Source: Clostridia bacterium
GTDB lineage: Bacteria > Bacillota > Clostridia > Oscillospirales > Acutalibacteraceae
Length of the DNA: 37,947 nucleotides
Direction: 5' to 3'
Assembly (NCBI GenBank): GCA_017450005.1
Contig: JAFSYM010000002.1
Coordinates: forward strand, 1-37,947
This document shows positions 17,227-25,084 of the stretch, in pieces; the stretch's first letter is position 1; the number at the start of each line of letters is the position of its first letter. The translations under genes were made by a program, and so were the position numbers. The notes under the pieces are model-generated. The model was not told the origin of the DNA and ran no database searches. It saw only the letters and a list, made by a program, of their open reading frames with translations.

Positions 17227-17258
17227 CCATACAGGGAAAATGCTGTCCGGATCTTTCA
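17227..17258 (-). terminator. Terminator- or attenuator-like hairpin
   Basis: On the minus strand a 9-bp stem (GCTGTCTGG pairing with CCGGACAGC, one G-T pair) with an 8-nt loop is followed by ATTTT. It lies between the transketolase C-terminal gene and the DivIVA-like gene, ending a few bases before the latter's GGAGG. The T tract is short, so termination may be partial, lowering expression of the downstream pit/hydro-lyase genes. Confidence 0.45.
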
Positions 17259-17288
17259 CCAGACAGCAAACACTCTTACTCTCTGTAA

Positions 17289-18236
17289 TTATTTCTTCAT
17301 GGCAACGGCTGCCTTCGCCTTTTCGACGATGTGCGCCGCGTCCAGTCCGAACACGTGCAGCAGCTCCACCGCGGGACCCGAACGGCCGAACGTGTCCTCC
17401 ACGCCCAGACGCACCACAGGCACGGGCACGGTCTCGCACACGACCTCGGCAACAGCGCCGCCGAGACCGCCGATGATGTTGTGCTCCTCGGCCGTCACTA
17501 TCGCGCCGGTCTTCTTTGCGGCATTCACAATGATGTCGCGGTCGATGGGCTTGATGGTCGCCATGTTGACCACGGCGGCGGAAATGCCCTCCGCCTTCAG
17601 CAGTTCCGCGGCGGCCAGCGCCTCACCGACCATCAGGCCGGTGGCGATAATCGTCACGTCGGTGCCGTCGACGAGCTGCACGCCCTTGCCGATCTCGAAT
17701 TTGTAATCCGCATCGAAAATCACCGGAACGGCAAGTCTGCCGAAGCGCATATAAACGGGACCTTCCATCGCGGCGGCGGCATATACGGCCTGGCGCGCTT
17801 CCACGTCGTCGGCCGGGTTGATGATCGTCATGCCGGGGATCGTGCGCATCAGCGCGATATCCTCGCAGCACTGGTGGCTCGCGCCGTCCTCGCCGACGGA
17901 GATGCCCGCGTGCGTGGCGCCGATCTTTACGTTGAGATGCGGATAGCCGATGGTGTTGCGCACCTGCTCGAACGCGCGTCCGGCCGCAAACATGGCGAAC
18001 GTGCTGGCGAACACGGTAAAGCCCATCGTGGAAAGGCCGCCTGCCACACACATCATATTGCTCTCGGCAATGCCGCTGTCAAAGAATCTGTCCGGATAAG
18101 CCGCTTTGAAGCCGGCCGTCTTGGTCGCCGCGGCAAGGTCTGCGTCGAGAACGACAATTTTATCGTTGACGGCGCCCAGCTCTACGAGCGCCTTTCCATA
18201 GCTGTCACGGGTTGCGATTTTTACGATATCTGCCAT
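17289..18236 (-). CDS. tktB: Transketolase, C-terminal subunit
   Basis: This 315-aa protein carries the pyrimidine-binding and C-terminal domains of transketolase. Visible blocks are the start MADIVKIATRDSYGKAL, the cofactor glutamate region FDSGIAESNMMCVAGGLS, GFTVFASTFAMFAAGRAFEQ and GATHAGISVGEDGASHQ. With the N-terminal subunit it forms the two-gene enzyme common in Firmicutes and archaea, moving two-carbon units in the non-oxidative pentose phosphate pathway. The ATG starts 2 nt after the stop of the N-terminal subunit, so equal expression is likely. A longer in-frame reading upstream is a shadow of that gene. Confidence 0.94.
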   Translation of the reverse strand: MADIVKIATRDSYGKALVELGAVNDKIVVLDADLAAATKTAGFKAAYPDRFFDSGIAESNMMCVAGGLSTMGFTVFASTFAMFAAGRAFEQVRNTIGYPHLNVKIGATHAGISVGEDGASHQCCEDIALMRTIPGMTIINPADDVEARQAVYAAAAMEGPVYMRFGRLAVPVIFDADYKFEIGKGVQLVDGTDVTIIATGLMVGEALAAAELLKAEGISAAVVNMATIKPIDRDIIVNAAKKTGAIVTAEEHNIIGGLGGAVAEVVCETVPVPVVRLGVEDTFGRSGPAVELLHVFGLDAAHIVEKAKAAVAMKK

Positions 18237-18238
18237 GA

Positions 18239-19081
18239 TTAACCCTCCAATTCCGCAAGCGCGGCGGTCAGATCCTGCATTGCGACGGCGTACTGCTCCG
18301 CATTGGGTGCGGAACCGTGCCACTTGCACTGATTCTCCATGAAGGAAACGCCCTTGCCCTTGATGCTCTTGGCAATGATCGCGGTGGGCTTGCCCTTGCA
18401 GGCGGCCGCCTGCACAAACGCATCCTCGATCTGGTCGAAGTCATGCGCGTCGATCTCCACAACGTTCCAGCCGAATGCCGCAAACTTTTCGGGGATCGGA
18501 TAGGGCGAGTTGACCTCTTCGAGCGTGCCGTCGATCTGCAGGTTGTTGTTGTCGATCACGGCGACAAGGTTATCCAGTTTCTTGGCCGAGGCGTACATCG
18601 CCGCTTCCCAGACCTGTCCTTCGCCGATCTCGCCGTCGCCCAGCACGGTGTAGACGCGGATGTCTTTCTTGGCAAGTTTCGCGCCGAGCGCCATGCCGAC
18701 TGCGGTCGAGATGCCCTGGCCGAGCGAGCCGGAGCTCATGTCCACGCCGGGCGTGTAGTGCATGCTCGGATGTCCCTGCAGTCTCGACTCCACCTTGCGG
18801 AAGGTTTTGAGCTCTTCCACCGGGAAGAAGCCGCGGTGTGCAAGCACAGCGTACAGACACGGGGAAATGTGTCCCTTTGAGAGCACAAAACGGTCACGAT
18901 CCTCCCAACGCGGGTTCTGCGGGTCAATACGCATGACCTTGAAGTACAGATACGTCACGATATCCGCCGCGGACAGACTGCCGCCGGGATGGCCGGACTT
19001 CGCCTGAAATACGCTCTCCACGATGCCCATACGCACCTTGCAGGCGGTGATTTGCAAACTCTTTTTTTCTGCTGCGTTCAA
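18239..19081 (-). CDS. tktA: Transketolase, N-terminal subunit
   Basis: This 280-aa protein holds the pyrophosphate-binding half of transketolase: SGHPGGSLSAADIVTYLYF, the thiamine diphosphate motif GDGEIGEGQVWEAAMYA and DNNNLQIDGTLEE. I choose a TTG start (protein beginning with residues MNAAEKKSLQI) because a perfect GGAGGT lies 7 nt upstream. The further-upstream TTG and GTG codons fall on or before that site and cannot use it. The gene comes 17 nt after a small membrane protein gene and directly before the partner subunit. Confidence 0.93.
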   Translation of the reverse strand: MNAAEKKSLQITACKVRMGIVESVFQAKSGHPGGSLSAADIVTYLYFKVMRIDPQNPRWEDRDRFVLSKGHISPCLYAVLAHRGFFPVEELKTFRKVESRLQGHPSMHYTPGVDMSSGSLGQGISTAVGMALGAKLAKKDIRVYTVLGDGEIGEGQVWEAAMYASAKKLDNLVAVIDNNNLQIDGTLEEVNSPYPIPEKFAAFGWNVVEIDAHDFDQIEDAFVQAAACKGKPTAIIAKSIKGKGVSFMENQCKWHGSAPNAEQYAVAMQDLTAALAELEG

Positions 19082-19088
19082 TACAGCC

Positions 19089-19094
19089 ACCTCC
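19089..19094 (-). promoter_or_regulatory. Ribosome binding site fixing the TTG start of tktA
   Basis: GGAGGT reads on the minus strand with 7 nt before the TTG codon at 19081. Its position overlaps the alternative upstream TTG and GTG start codons, ruling them out as efficient starts. Confidence 0.7.
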
Positions 19095-19098
19095 AAAA

Positions 19099-19578
19099 TT
19101 ACTCCATATTCTTATAGCCTTCTTTGGCTAAATCATAGTCGAATAAATTACCGATGTTCCACAGGCTCCACACGCCGTTGATGTCAAACTCCACGCGCAC
19201 CCAGCAGGCCTTGCCGTCCTTGTAGTAGCAGCGCATATTCTGCAGATTGCCGTCGCAGCCGATAAACTCAAAGCCCTGACCTGCCATCATCCTGTCAAGC
19301 TCGTCATAGACTTCCTCGCCGCCCACGGCACAGAAAACCTTGTCGGAAATGCGCTTGTACGTCAGTTCGTTCTCGCGCATATCCCGCAGTTGATTCGCGA
19401 TCTCCTGCGCCGAGTAATCTCCGCCGCTCACGACCGTAAAGCTCCTCATGTCCGCCTTGAATATCCATCCTGCCGGGTTACCGAACAGGTAGTGAATACC
19501 CAGAAACAGCAGCACGCAGATCGCGATGGCCGCGATGGCGGATGTGATAATCACAATGATCTTGCTATCCCTCTGCAT
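19099..19578 (-). CDS. Small membrane-anchored protein of unknown function
   Basis: I do not recognise this 159-aa protein. It has a short charged N terminus (MQRDSK), one hydrophobic helix at residues 8-30, and a soluble domain of about 125 residues. That domain is rich in charged and aromatic residues, with GGEEVYDELDRMM and a C-terminal run of W/Y/N residues (WSLWNIGNLFDYD). Three cysteines lie in the soluble part. The ATG is preferred because GGGAG lies about 8 nt upstream, although it overlaps the pseudouridine synthase stop by 14 nt. Co-transcription with the transketolase genes is likely. Confidence 0.7.
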   Translation of the reverse strand: MQRDSKIIVIITSAIAAIAICVLLFLGIHYLFGNPAGWIFKADMRSFTVVSGGDYSAQEIANQLRDMRENELTYKRISDKVFCAVGGEEVYDELDRMMAGQGFEFIGCDGNLQNMRCYYKDGKACWVRVEFDINGVWSLWNIGNLFDYDLAKEGYKNME

Positions 19579-20503
19579 ACGTCTCTCTCCCAAACCGGTT
19601 GCGCAGCTTCTGCAAAAAGTCCTCAAAATAGGGCGGAAGCTCCGAAACTATCTCGATATACCGGCCGTCGGCCGGGTGTGTGAATCCGATCAATCCTGCG
19701 TGCAGGCACTGGCCGTGCAGTTCTGTCACGCCGTTTTTCGGCCCGTAAACCGGGTCTCCCGCCACGGGATGCCCGATGTACGCCATGTGTACGCGGATCT
19801 GATGTGTGCGGCCGGTCTCCAGCCGCAGCGCAGCGTAAGAAAACGCGCCGAGCTCTTCGAGAATCTCGTAATGCGTCACGGCATCACGTGCATTCTTCTG
19901 CGTCACGCACATCCTTTTGCGATCCTTCTCGCTGCGCCCGATCGGCGCATGGACCGTCCCCGTCTGCTCGCGGAAATGTCCGTGCAGCACGGCGCGGTAT
20001 TCGCGGCGGAAGGTGTGCGCACTGATCTGCTGCGCGAGCGCGCGGTGCGCGGCGTCGGTCTTGGCCACGATCAGAAGACCGCTGGTATCCTTGTCGATAC
20101 GGTGCACGATGCCCGGCCGGATCTCGCCGTTGATGCCGGACAGACTGCCGCCGCAATGGTGCAGCAGCGCGTTGACCAGCGTACCGTCCGGATTGCCGGG
20201 CGCAGGATGCACGACCATGCCGCGCGCCTTGTTGACAACGAGCAGATCGTCGTCCTCGTACCGGATGTCCAGCGGGATGTCCTGGGCCTCAGCCGCAATC
20301 GGCTGCAGCGGCGGATCGTCCACGTCCAGATGATCATCCGGCCCGCATTTGTAACTCTTGCTCACGGCGCTGCCGCGTACATGCACGCGCCCTTCGGCAA
20401 GCATCTTCTGGATAAATGCGCGGGACCACTGCGGCTCAAGCTGCGACAAAACCTTGTCCACGCGCTCCCCTGCAGCATCCCGCGGCACAATAAATGATCT
20501 CAC
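19565..20503 (-). CDS. rluD: RluA/RluD-family pseudouridine synthase
   Basis: This 312-aa enzyme has an N-terminal S4 RNA-binding domain (about residues 13-60, including WSRAFIQKMLAEGRVHV) and a catalytic domain with the motif GIVHRIDKDTSGLLIVAKT, in which the aspartate of R-I/L-D is the nucleophile. S4 plus this motif fits the RluD type, which modifies 23S rRNA helix 69, but target specificity cannot be read from sequence. The start is GTG, overlapping the lspA stop by 4 nt (GTGA) with AAAGG 7 nt upstream. The lspA-rlu pair is a widely conserved neighbourhood. Confidence 0.92.
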   Translation of the reverse strand: MRSFIVPRDAAGERVDKVLSQLEPQWSRAFIQKMLAEGRVHVRGSAVSKSYKCGPDDHLDVDDPPLQPIAAEAQDIPLDIRYEDDDLLVVNKARGMVVHPAPGNPDGTLVNALLHHCGGSLSGINGEIRPGIVHRIDKDTSGLLIVAKTDAAHRALAQQISAHTFRREYRAVLHGHFREQTGTVHAPIGRSEKDRKRMCVTQKNARDAVTHYEILEELGAFSYAALRLETGRTHQIRVHMAYIGHPVAGDPVYGPKNGVTELHGQCLHAGLIGFTHPADGRYIEIVSELPPYFEDFLQKLRNRFGRETYAEG

Positions 20504-20988
20504 GATTCTGCCTTTCCCGCCTTGTCACGCCGTGCGCCGAGGATCGTCCATACCACCAGCAGCGCGGCGCCGACCGTAATCAGACAGTCCGCAAAGTTGA
20601 ATACGGCAAAGTCCACAAACAGCGGTTCAATATAGTCAATCACATAACCCAGCCGGATACGGTCGATCAGATTGCCTGCGCCGCCCGCAATCACAAGCAG
20701 CAGCGCCGCATCGCCGAGACGGCTCCTGCCGCGACCGAAAAACAGGTACGCGAGACAGCCCAGTAGCACCGCGCCGGTTCCCCAGATGAGGATCGACGTT
20801 TCGCCGGAAAGCATACTGAACGCCGCGCCGGTATTGCGCACGACGCGCAGCGCCATAAAGCCGTCTGCCGAAAGAACGCGCCCCGCAAGCGAGCGCTGCG
20901 CCCAGATCTTGAGAAGCTGATCCGCACCGATCAGCAGCGCAATCAGCACGCTCTGCACCGTGATCCGAACCGCCTTGTGGGTCTTCAT
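20500..20988 (-). CDS. lspA: Lipoprotein signal peptidase (signal peptidase II)
   Basis: This 162-aa four-helix membrane aspartyl protease removes signal peptides from diacylglyceryl-modified prolipoproteins. Conserved blocks are ADQLLKIW near residue 22, RNTGAAFSML, GGAGNLIDRIRLGYVIDYI with the first catalytic Asp, and FNFADCLITVG with the second. The ATG comes 3 nt after the divIVA stop without a visible Shine-Dalgarno, so translation is probably coupled to divIVA. Confidence 0.95.
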   Translation of the reverse strand: MKTHKAVRITVQSVLIALLIGADQLLKIWAQRSLAGRVLSADGFMALRVVRNTGAAFSMLSGETSILIWGTGAVLLGCLAYLFFGRGRSRLGDAALLLVIAGGAGNLIDRIRLGYVIDYIEPLFVDFAVFNFADCLITVGAALLVVWTILGARRDKAGKAES

Positions 20989-20991
20989 AGC

Positions 20992-22437
20992 TTATTTATG
21001 GAAGAGTCCGCGGAAACCGCCGTCGTCATCGTCGTCGTCTTCCTCGTCGTCTTCTTCCTCCTCATCGTCTTCCTCTTCCTCGTCATCGTCTTCATAGCGA
21101 CTGAAGAGAGAGAATCTGTGACGTTTCTTTTCCTGCTTGTCCTGTCTGTCGTCCTCTTCCGGCACCTGCGCGGCAGGCTCCTCCTGCACGGCAGGCATCA
21201 CGCGCGTCGGCTCCTCGGCAGGCTCATCGTCGCCGATGGTCGACTGCACACGCTCGCTGAACGACCCGGCCGGCTCCGGCTCTTCCGATGCCGGTACGAC
21301 GGTGCCGTACTTCTCCTTCAGTTCCTCAAAGGGCTTGACAAAGTCAAATTCCGGCTCTTCGGGCGCAGGCTCCTCCTCCGGCTCAGCCAGTGCGCTGGCA
21401 AAGATCTCATCGATGCTGGCCAACTCGACCTCTTTGATCTCATCCTCCGGCGTCTCGCTCCTGGCGGCGGAAGGAACAAGCGTATCGAGATCCCCGAATG
21501 TAAAACCGCCGTCCTCTGCCGGCGTCTCGGACGCAGGCTCCGCGACCGGCTCCTGTGCCGGCGTCTCTTCGGCTTCCTCGCTGACCGTTTCGGCATACGT
21601 GGAAATAAACAGATCGTCCTCATCGGTCAGATAAGTAGAGGGTTCCTCAGCTGCTGCCTCTGCCGGCGTTTCTTCGGCCGGTTCGGTGTCGACGGTCAGA
21701 TCCAGCTCGATCGGTTCGGCCTCGACCGGCTGCGACACGATCTGCTGAACGGCTGCGGCTGCATCCGCGGCAATCGAGTCGTCGCTGTCCGCAAAACTCA
21801 GCAGCGACTCAATGGAACGGATCTGCTCCTGATAAGCCTGCAGAATCTGTGCCTTGAACGTCTTGCTCTGCGCGCGAGCAGATCCGAGCGCTTCGCTCTC
21901 ACGCTGCACTTCCGCTGCGAGCGAACCGACAGCTTCGTCGTGTTTTCTGCGCGCCTCAGCAAGCAGTTTTTCCGCCCGTGCCTTCGCCTCACTCAGCAGA
22001 GCCGCGGCGCGGCTTCTGGACGCAGCCTCGGTTTTTTCCGCCGTTTCTCTGGCGCTCTTGAGGATCGCGGAAGACTCGCGGTTGGCGTTGTCGAGGATGG
22101 CGCGTGCGCGCTCCTCGGTCGCCGCTGTCAGATCACGCGAACGCTTGTCCGCATTTGCCACGGCGGTCTCGCTGTACTGTCTGGCAGCCGATTCGATTTC
22201 GTCGGCTTTTTTCTGCGCGACAAGCAGCGTCTTTTTGATCAGTTCTTCTTCTTCCTGGTATTCCTTGACCTTCTCTGCCAGCAGGCTTACACGTTTGAGC
22301 AGTTCGCCGTGCTCACGAAACAAACGCTCGTATGCATCGCCGACAGTCTGAACGAACGATTCGACTTCCTCTGCTCTGTACAATCCGTCTCCGACGGGCT
22401 GGAATTGATAGTTCTTCACTTGATTCGGTGCAAGCAT
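20992..22437 (-). CDS. divIVA: DivIVA-family protein with very acidic C terminus
   Basis: This 481-aa protein is about twice the size of a classic DivIVA. Residues 1-65 resemble the DivIVA lipid-binding region and first coiled coil (QFQPVGDGLYRAEEVESFV, DAYERLFREHGELLKRV). A long alanine/glutamate-rich coiled coil runs to about 240. Then comes a disordered region of E/P/A repeats, and the last 45 residues are almost all D and E before a short GGFRGLFHK end. DivIVA proteins bind curved membrane at septa and poles. The location between sepF and lspA fits a division role. AAGGAG precedes the ATG. Confidence 0.87.
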   Translation of the reverse strand: MLAPNQVKNYQFQPVGDGLYRAEEVESFVQTVGDAYERLFREHGELLKRVSLLAEKVKEYQEEEELIKKTLLVAQKKADEIESAARQYSETAVANADKRSRDLTAATEERARAILDNANRESSAILKSARETAEKTEAASRSRAAALLSEAKARAEKLLAEARRKHDEAVGSLAAEVQRESEALGSARAQSKTFKAQILQAYQEQIRSIESLLSFADSDDSIAADAAAAVQQIVSQPVEAEPIELDLTVDTEPAEETPAEAAAEEPSTYLTDEDDLFISTYAETVSEEAEETPAQEPVAEPASETPAEDGGFTFGDLDTLVPSAARSETPEDEIKEVELASIDEIFASALAEPEEEPAPEEPEFDFVKPFEELKEKYGTVVPASEEPEPAGSFSERVQSTIGDDEPAEEPTRVMPAVQEEPAAQVPEEDDRQDKQEKKRHRFSLFSRYEDDDEEEEDDEEEEDDEEDDDDDDGGFRGLFHK

Positions 22438-22470
22438 AATTCTTTCTCCTTCTTATCCCGATCTGCGTGA

Positions 22471-22974
22471 TTAAAGCGTCGCTGAGCTGCTTTCGATCTC
22501 GTCGAGCATTTCACCGGACACGGGAACGTTGTACGGCGTGATGATGTACGCTCTGCCTGCAACGCGCTTGATCTCACCATTGTTGGCGTAAGCCACACCG
22601 TACAGGAAATCCAGTACGCGTCTGGAAACATCGTTGGGGCAGGTCTCGAGATTGAGAATCACAATCTTCTTCTCGTTGAGTACGTCTGCGACAGCGCCGG
22701 CGTCCTCAAATTTGTCCAGCTTTTTGAAAACGACCTGAGAACGGGGGGCGGAGTGAATGTCTACAACGCGTCCGCCCGAATGTTCGGAAGGCTGATAAGA
22801 GACGTGACGGTGCGCCGCAGGCTCGACCGTTGCCTCCTCGGGGGCCTCCTCTGCCGCGGGTTCATCGTAAATGTAGTCGTCGTCGTAGTCATCATAGCCG
22901 GTTTCTTCCGGGTCCGGGAAGTACTCCGAATCTGTGACCCGCGCCCAGTGCTTCAGTTTGTCCAAAATGCCCAT
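22471..22974 (-). CDS. sepF: Cell division protein SepF
   Basis: This 167-aa FtsZ-binding protein helps assemble and anchor the Z ring. The N terminus MGILDKLKHWA is an amphipathic membrane-targeting helix. An acidic linker (about residues 17-50) leads to the SepF core, with RSQVVFKKLDKFEDAGAVAD, KKIVILNLETCPNDVSRRVLDFLYG and GRAYIITPYNVPV. AGGAGG lies 7-8 nt before the ATG. It follows yggS, as in many Gram-positive bacteria, and may be driven by a promoter inside that gene. Confidence 0.95.
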   Translation of the reverse strand: MGILDKLKHWARVTDSEYFPDPEETGYDDYDDDYIYDEPAAEEAPEEATVEPAAHRHVSYQPSEHSGGRVVDIHSAPRSQVVFKKLDKFEDAGAVADVLNEKKIVILNLETCPNDVSRRVLDFLYGVAYANNGEIKRVAGRAYIITPYNVPVSGEMLDEIESSSATL

Positions 22975-23031
22975 TGTCTTATTCCTCCTGAATTATATTT
23001 CGATTTTATTGTGTCCAAAGTTTGCGGCCGC

Positions 23032-23766
23032 TCAGCGATAGCTGCGCGAGCCGAAGATCGCTGTTCCGACACGAACCAGCGTTGCACCCTCAGCAATGGC
23101 CTGCGGAAAATCCCCAGACATTCCCATTGATAAAGTCTGCATATCTATATTATGTATTTTTTTCTCTTTAATGTCAATAAAAAGTTGATACATATTTGAA
23201 AAAAATCTGCGTGTTTTTTCCGTATCCGCATCAAGAGGCGGTACCGTCATCAATCCGCACACATGCACGCCCTCTATCTCGGCAATTTCGCAGGCGGTTT
23301 CCGCTGCCGCATCGGGCAAAATGCCGAATTTATCGGGATCGAGACCGATGTTGACTTCCAGCAGGATGTCGCTCACAATGCCCTTTTTCAGCGACTGTTT
23401 GCCGATCTCCCGCGCCAGACGCACGCTGTCGACCGACTGAATCACGTCAACCTCGCCCACGATCTGCCGCACCTTGTTGGTCTGCAGATGTCCGATCAGG
23501 TGCGCTTCGTATGCGCCGCGAAGCTGCGGCTTTTTGCCGAGAAACTCCTGCACCTTATTTTCACCGATGAGCGTCGCGCCGAGTGAGACGGCGTGGTTGA
23601 TGTAAACCGGCTCGACCGTCTTGGTCACAGCCATCAGGCGCACTTCGGCGGGATCGCGTCCGCTGCGGATCGCAGCCTCCTGCACGTCGGCATACACGCG
23701 CTTCCAGCATTCCTCCACGCGCCGCAGACCGAGCGCGACCTCATTCGTATATGACTGCTCCTGCAT
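23032..23766 (-). CDS. yggS: YggS/PLPBP family pyridoxal phosphate homeostasis protein
   Basis: This 244-aa PLP-binding TIM-barrel protein without known enzyme activity helps control B6 vitamer and amino-acid balance. K49 in LMAVTKTV is the PLP lysine; GENKVQEF, HLIGHLQTNK and LSMGMSGDFPQAI are family blocks. The start ATG is chosen for the preceding GGAGGG, about 11 nt away, and it overlaps the upstream gene by 26 nt. An unusually AT-rich patch with ATA and TTA codons lies near residues 180-215 and contains a consensus-like promoter. Confidence 0.94.
   Translation of the reverse strand: MQEQSYTNEVALGLRRVEECWKRVYADVQEAAIRSGRDPAEVRLMAVTKTVEPVYINHAVSLGATLIGENKVQEFLGKKPQLRGAYEAHLIGHLQTNKVRQIVGEVDVIQSVDSVRLAREIGKQSLKKGIVSDILLEVNIGLDPDKFGILPDAAAETACEIAEIEGVHVCGLMTVPPLDADTEKTRRFFSNMYQLFIDIKEKKIHNIDMQTLSMGMSGDFPQAIAEGATLVRVGTAIFGSRSYR
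23149..23177 (-). promoter_or_regulatory. Promoter embedded in yggS, reading toward sepF
   Basis: On the minus strand TTGACA (23172-23177) and CATAAT (23149-23154) are 17 nt apart, with an A/T-rich tract upstream resembling an UP element. Transcription from about 23142 would give sepF a leader of roughly 170 nt. The surrounding 100 nt are far more AT-rich than the rest of yggS, and the hexamers are spelled with codons such as ATA that are otherwise scarce nearby. This supports selection on the promoter. Confidence 0.6.
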
Positions 23767-25084
23767 GCAGATTCTTCCCTCCCGTAATAATCTCGTCGTA
23801 TCGCTTGACGTAGGTACCGGCCTGACTCGCATCCGCACCGGGGTTCGGCGGCGCGCTGAGCAGGAAGTCCTCGCCCGTGTAGATCACATTCAGCCGCCGC
23901 TGCGACACGACATTGCCGCGCAGCACAAATACGCACCGTGTCTTCTCCTGCTTGGGCGATCCGTCTTCGTTCAGCACCAGCTTGCCGTTCTCGTCATAGA
24001 CGTCCATGTCCAGCATACGCACGGCGTTGAGCGGCACTTTGAAGCCTGTCGCCTCGCCCAAGACGATCTGCACCTCGGTCTTGCGCAGACGCAGCAGCGA
24101 TTCACTGACCTCGATGCAGCGGAACACAGCCGCGCATTTGCCGTCTGTCTCGGCATTGAGCGCGTAGACGCTCGCGCGCACATCCGGCACCCCCGCCTTC
24201 GGGAAGCTGATGCGCACTGTTCCCTTCTTGCCTGTCAGCTTGTCTGCCGTCTGCCCGTCGATTATCGCAGCCACATACCAGACGTGGCTCTTGATTACCT
24301 TGCAGCCGGAAGCCTGCGTGGGTTTTTCCCGCAGCGCCGTCTCCAGCTCCTCGACCGTGAGCTTGTCCGCATCCTCGTATGACAAAACGTCTTCGCACCC
24401 GTCCGTATAGCTGTAGAAATAACCGCCCGAATCGACGCCGGTCGTGATCGCTTCAGAATCGTCCACCGTCGCCTCCTGCGCGCGCACCTTCTGCGAAAGC
24501 TCGGCCAGACGCGACGTCAGATCAAGATTGCCGGTGATCGCAATTTCAAGCGCGGTCTCCTGCCCCAGAAAATCGTTTTCCAATTTCTTGGCCTGCGCGA
24601 TATTTCCCGTATCCGCGGCCTGCAAAAAGGCGCACATCCGCTCGGCGGAACGCTGCATGAGCGATTCCACCTTCATCGCGGAATACTCGCGGCCGGAAGA
24701 TAGCGCGGCATAGCGGTCATACTCCGCGCGCAGATCAACCAGATCCGCGTACCGCTGGGCGGAGCCTGCGTCCGCAAACCTTGCCGCAATGCGTGCATTG
24801 CTCTCGACGCGTTCACCGTCCTGCACAAACAGAACCGTGTATCCGGACAAATCGGCGTCAATCGTCTGCTCGCTGCGGAAGATAAAAGCCTCCGTATTCA
24901 CGCTGTCGTATACCGTTTCTTCCAGCGCGGTCGTTTTCTGAATCGGATTCTGCCGCAGTGTGTGCACCTCGTAGATCGTCACGCCGATCAGAATGAGCGC
25001 GACAACCACAATCAGGATGCGGCGCAGACGCACGCGTGCACGTGACTGCGACGTGCGTTTTTTCTGATTCTCTTTCTTTGCCAA
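23741..25084 (-). CDS. HlyD-like single-pass membrane protein
   Basis: This 447-aa protein has a basic N terminus (MAKKENQKK), one transmembrane helix at about residues 22-42, and a lipoyl/barrel-sandwich-like stretch (LSGYTVLFVQDGERVESNARIA). A helical region lies at about 125-200, and a second beta domain contains KVPLNAVRMLDMDVYDENGK and VFVLRGNVVSQRR. This layout matches HlyD-family adaptor proteins, but no ABC partner is nearby, so the function is open. TTG start: GGAGG lies 8 nt upstream and the codon abuts the miaA stop. The gene lies between miaA and yggS. Confidence 0.75.
   Translation of the reverse strand: MAKKENQKKRTSQSRARVRLRRILIVVVALILIGVTIYEVHTLRQNPIQKTTALEETVYDSVNTEAFIFRSEQTIDADLSGYTVLFVQDGERVESNARIAARFADAGSAQRYADLVDLRAEYDRYAALSSGREYSAMKVESLMQRSAERMCAFLQAADTGNIAQAKKLENDFLGQETALEIAITGNLDLTSRLAELSQKVRAQEATVDDSEAITTGVDSGGYFYSYTDGCEDVLSYEDADKLTVEELETALREKPTQASGCKVIKSHVWYVAAIIDGQTADKLTGKKGTVRISFPKAGVPDVRASVYALNAETDGKCAAVFRCIEVSESLLRLRKTEVQIVLGEATGFKVPLNAVRMLDMDVYDENGKLVLNEDGSPKQEKTRCVFVLRGNVVSQRRLNVIYTGEDFLLSAPPNPGADASQAGTYVKRYDEIITGGKNLHAGAVIYE

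Noticed and set aside
17289-19081. The split transketolase as a broken gene
   Set aside because: Two-subunit transketolases are normal in Firmicutes; both parts have complete motifs, their own starts and a 2-nt spacing.
22992-23014. Perfect TATAAT just upstream of sepF
   Set aside because: The only -35-like hexamers (TTGGAC or TTTGGA) are 15-16 nt away and weak, and transcription would start inside the sepF ribosome binding site.
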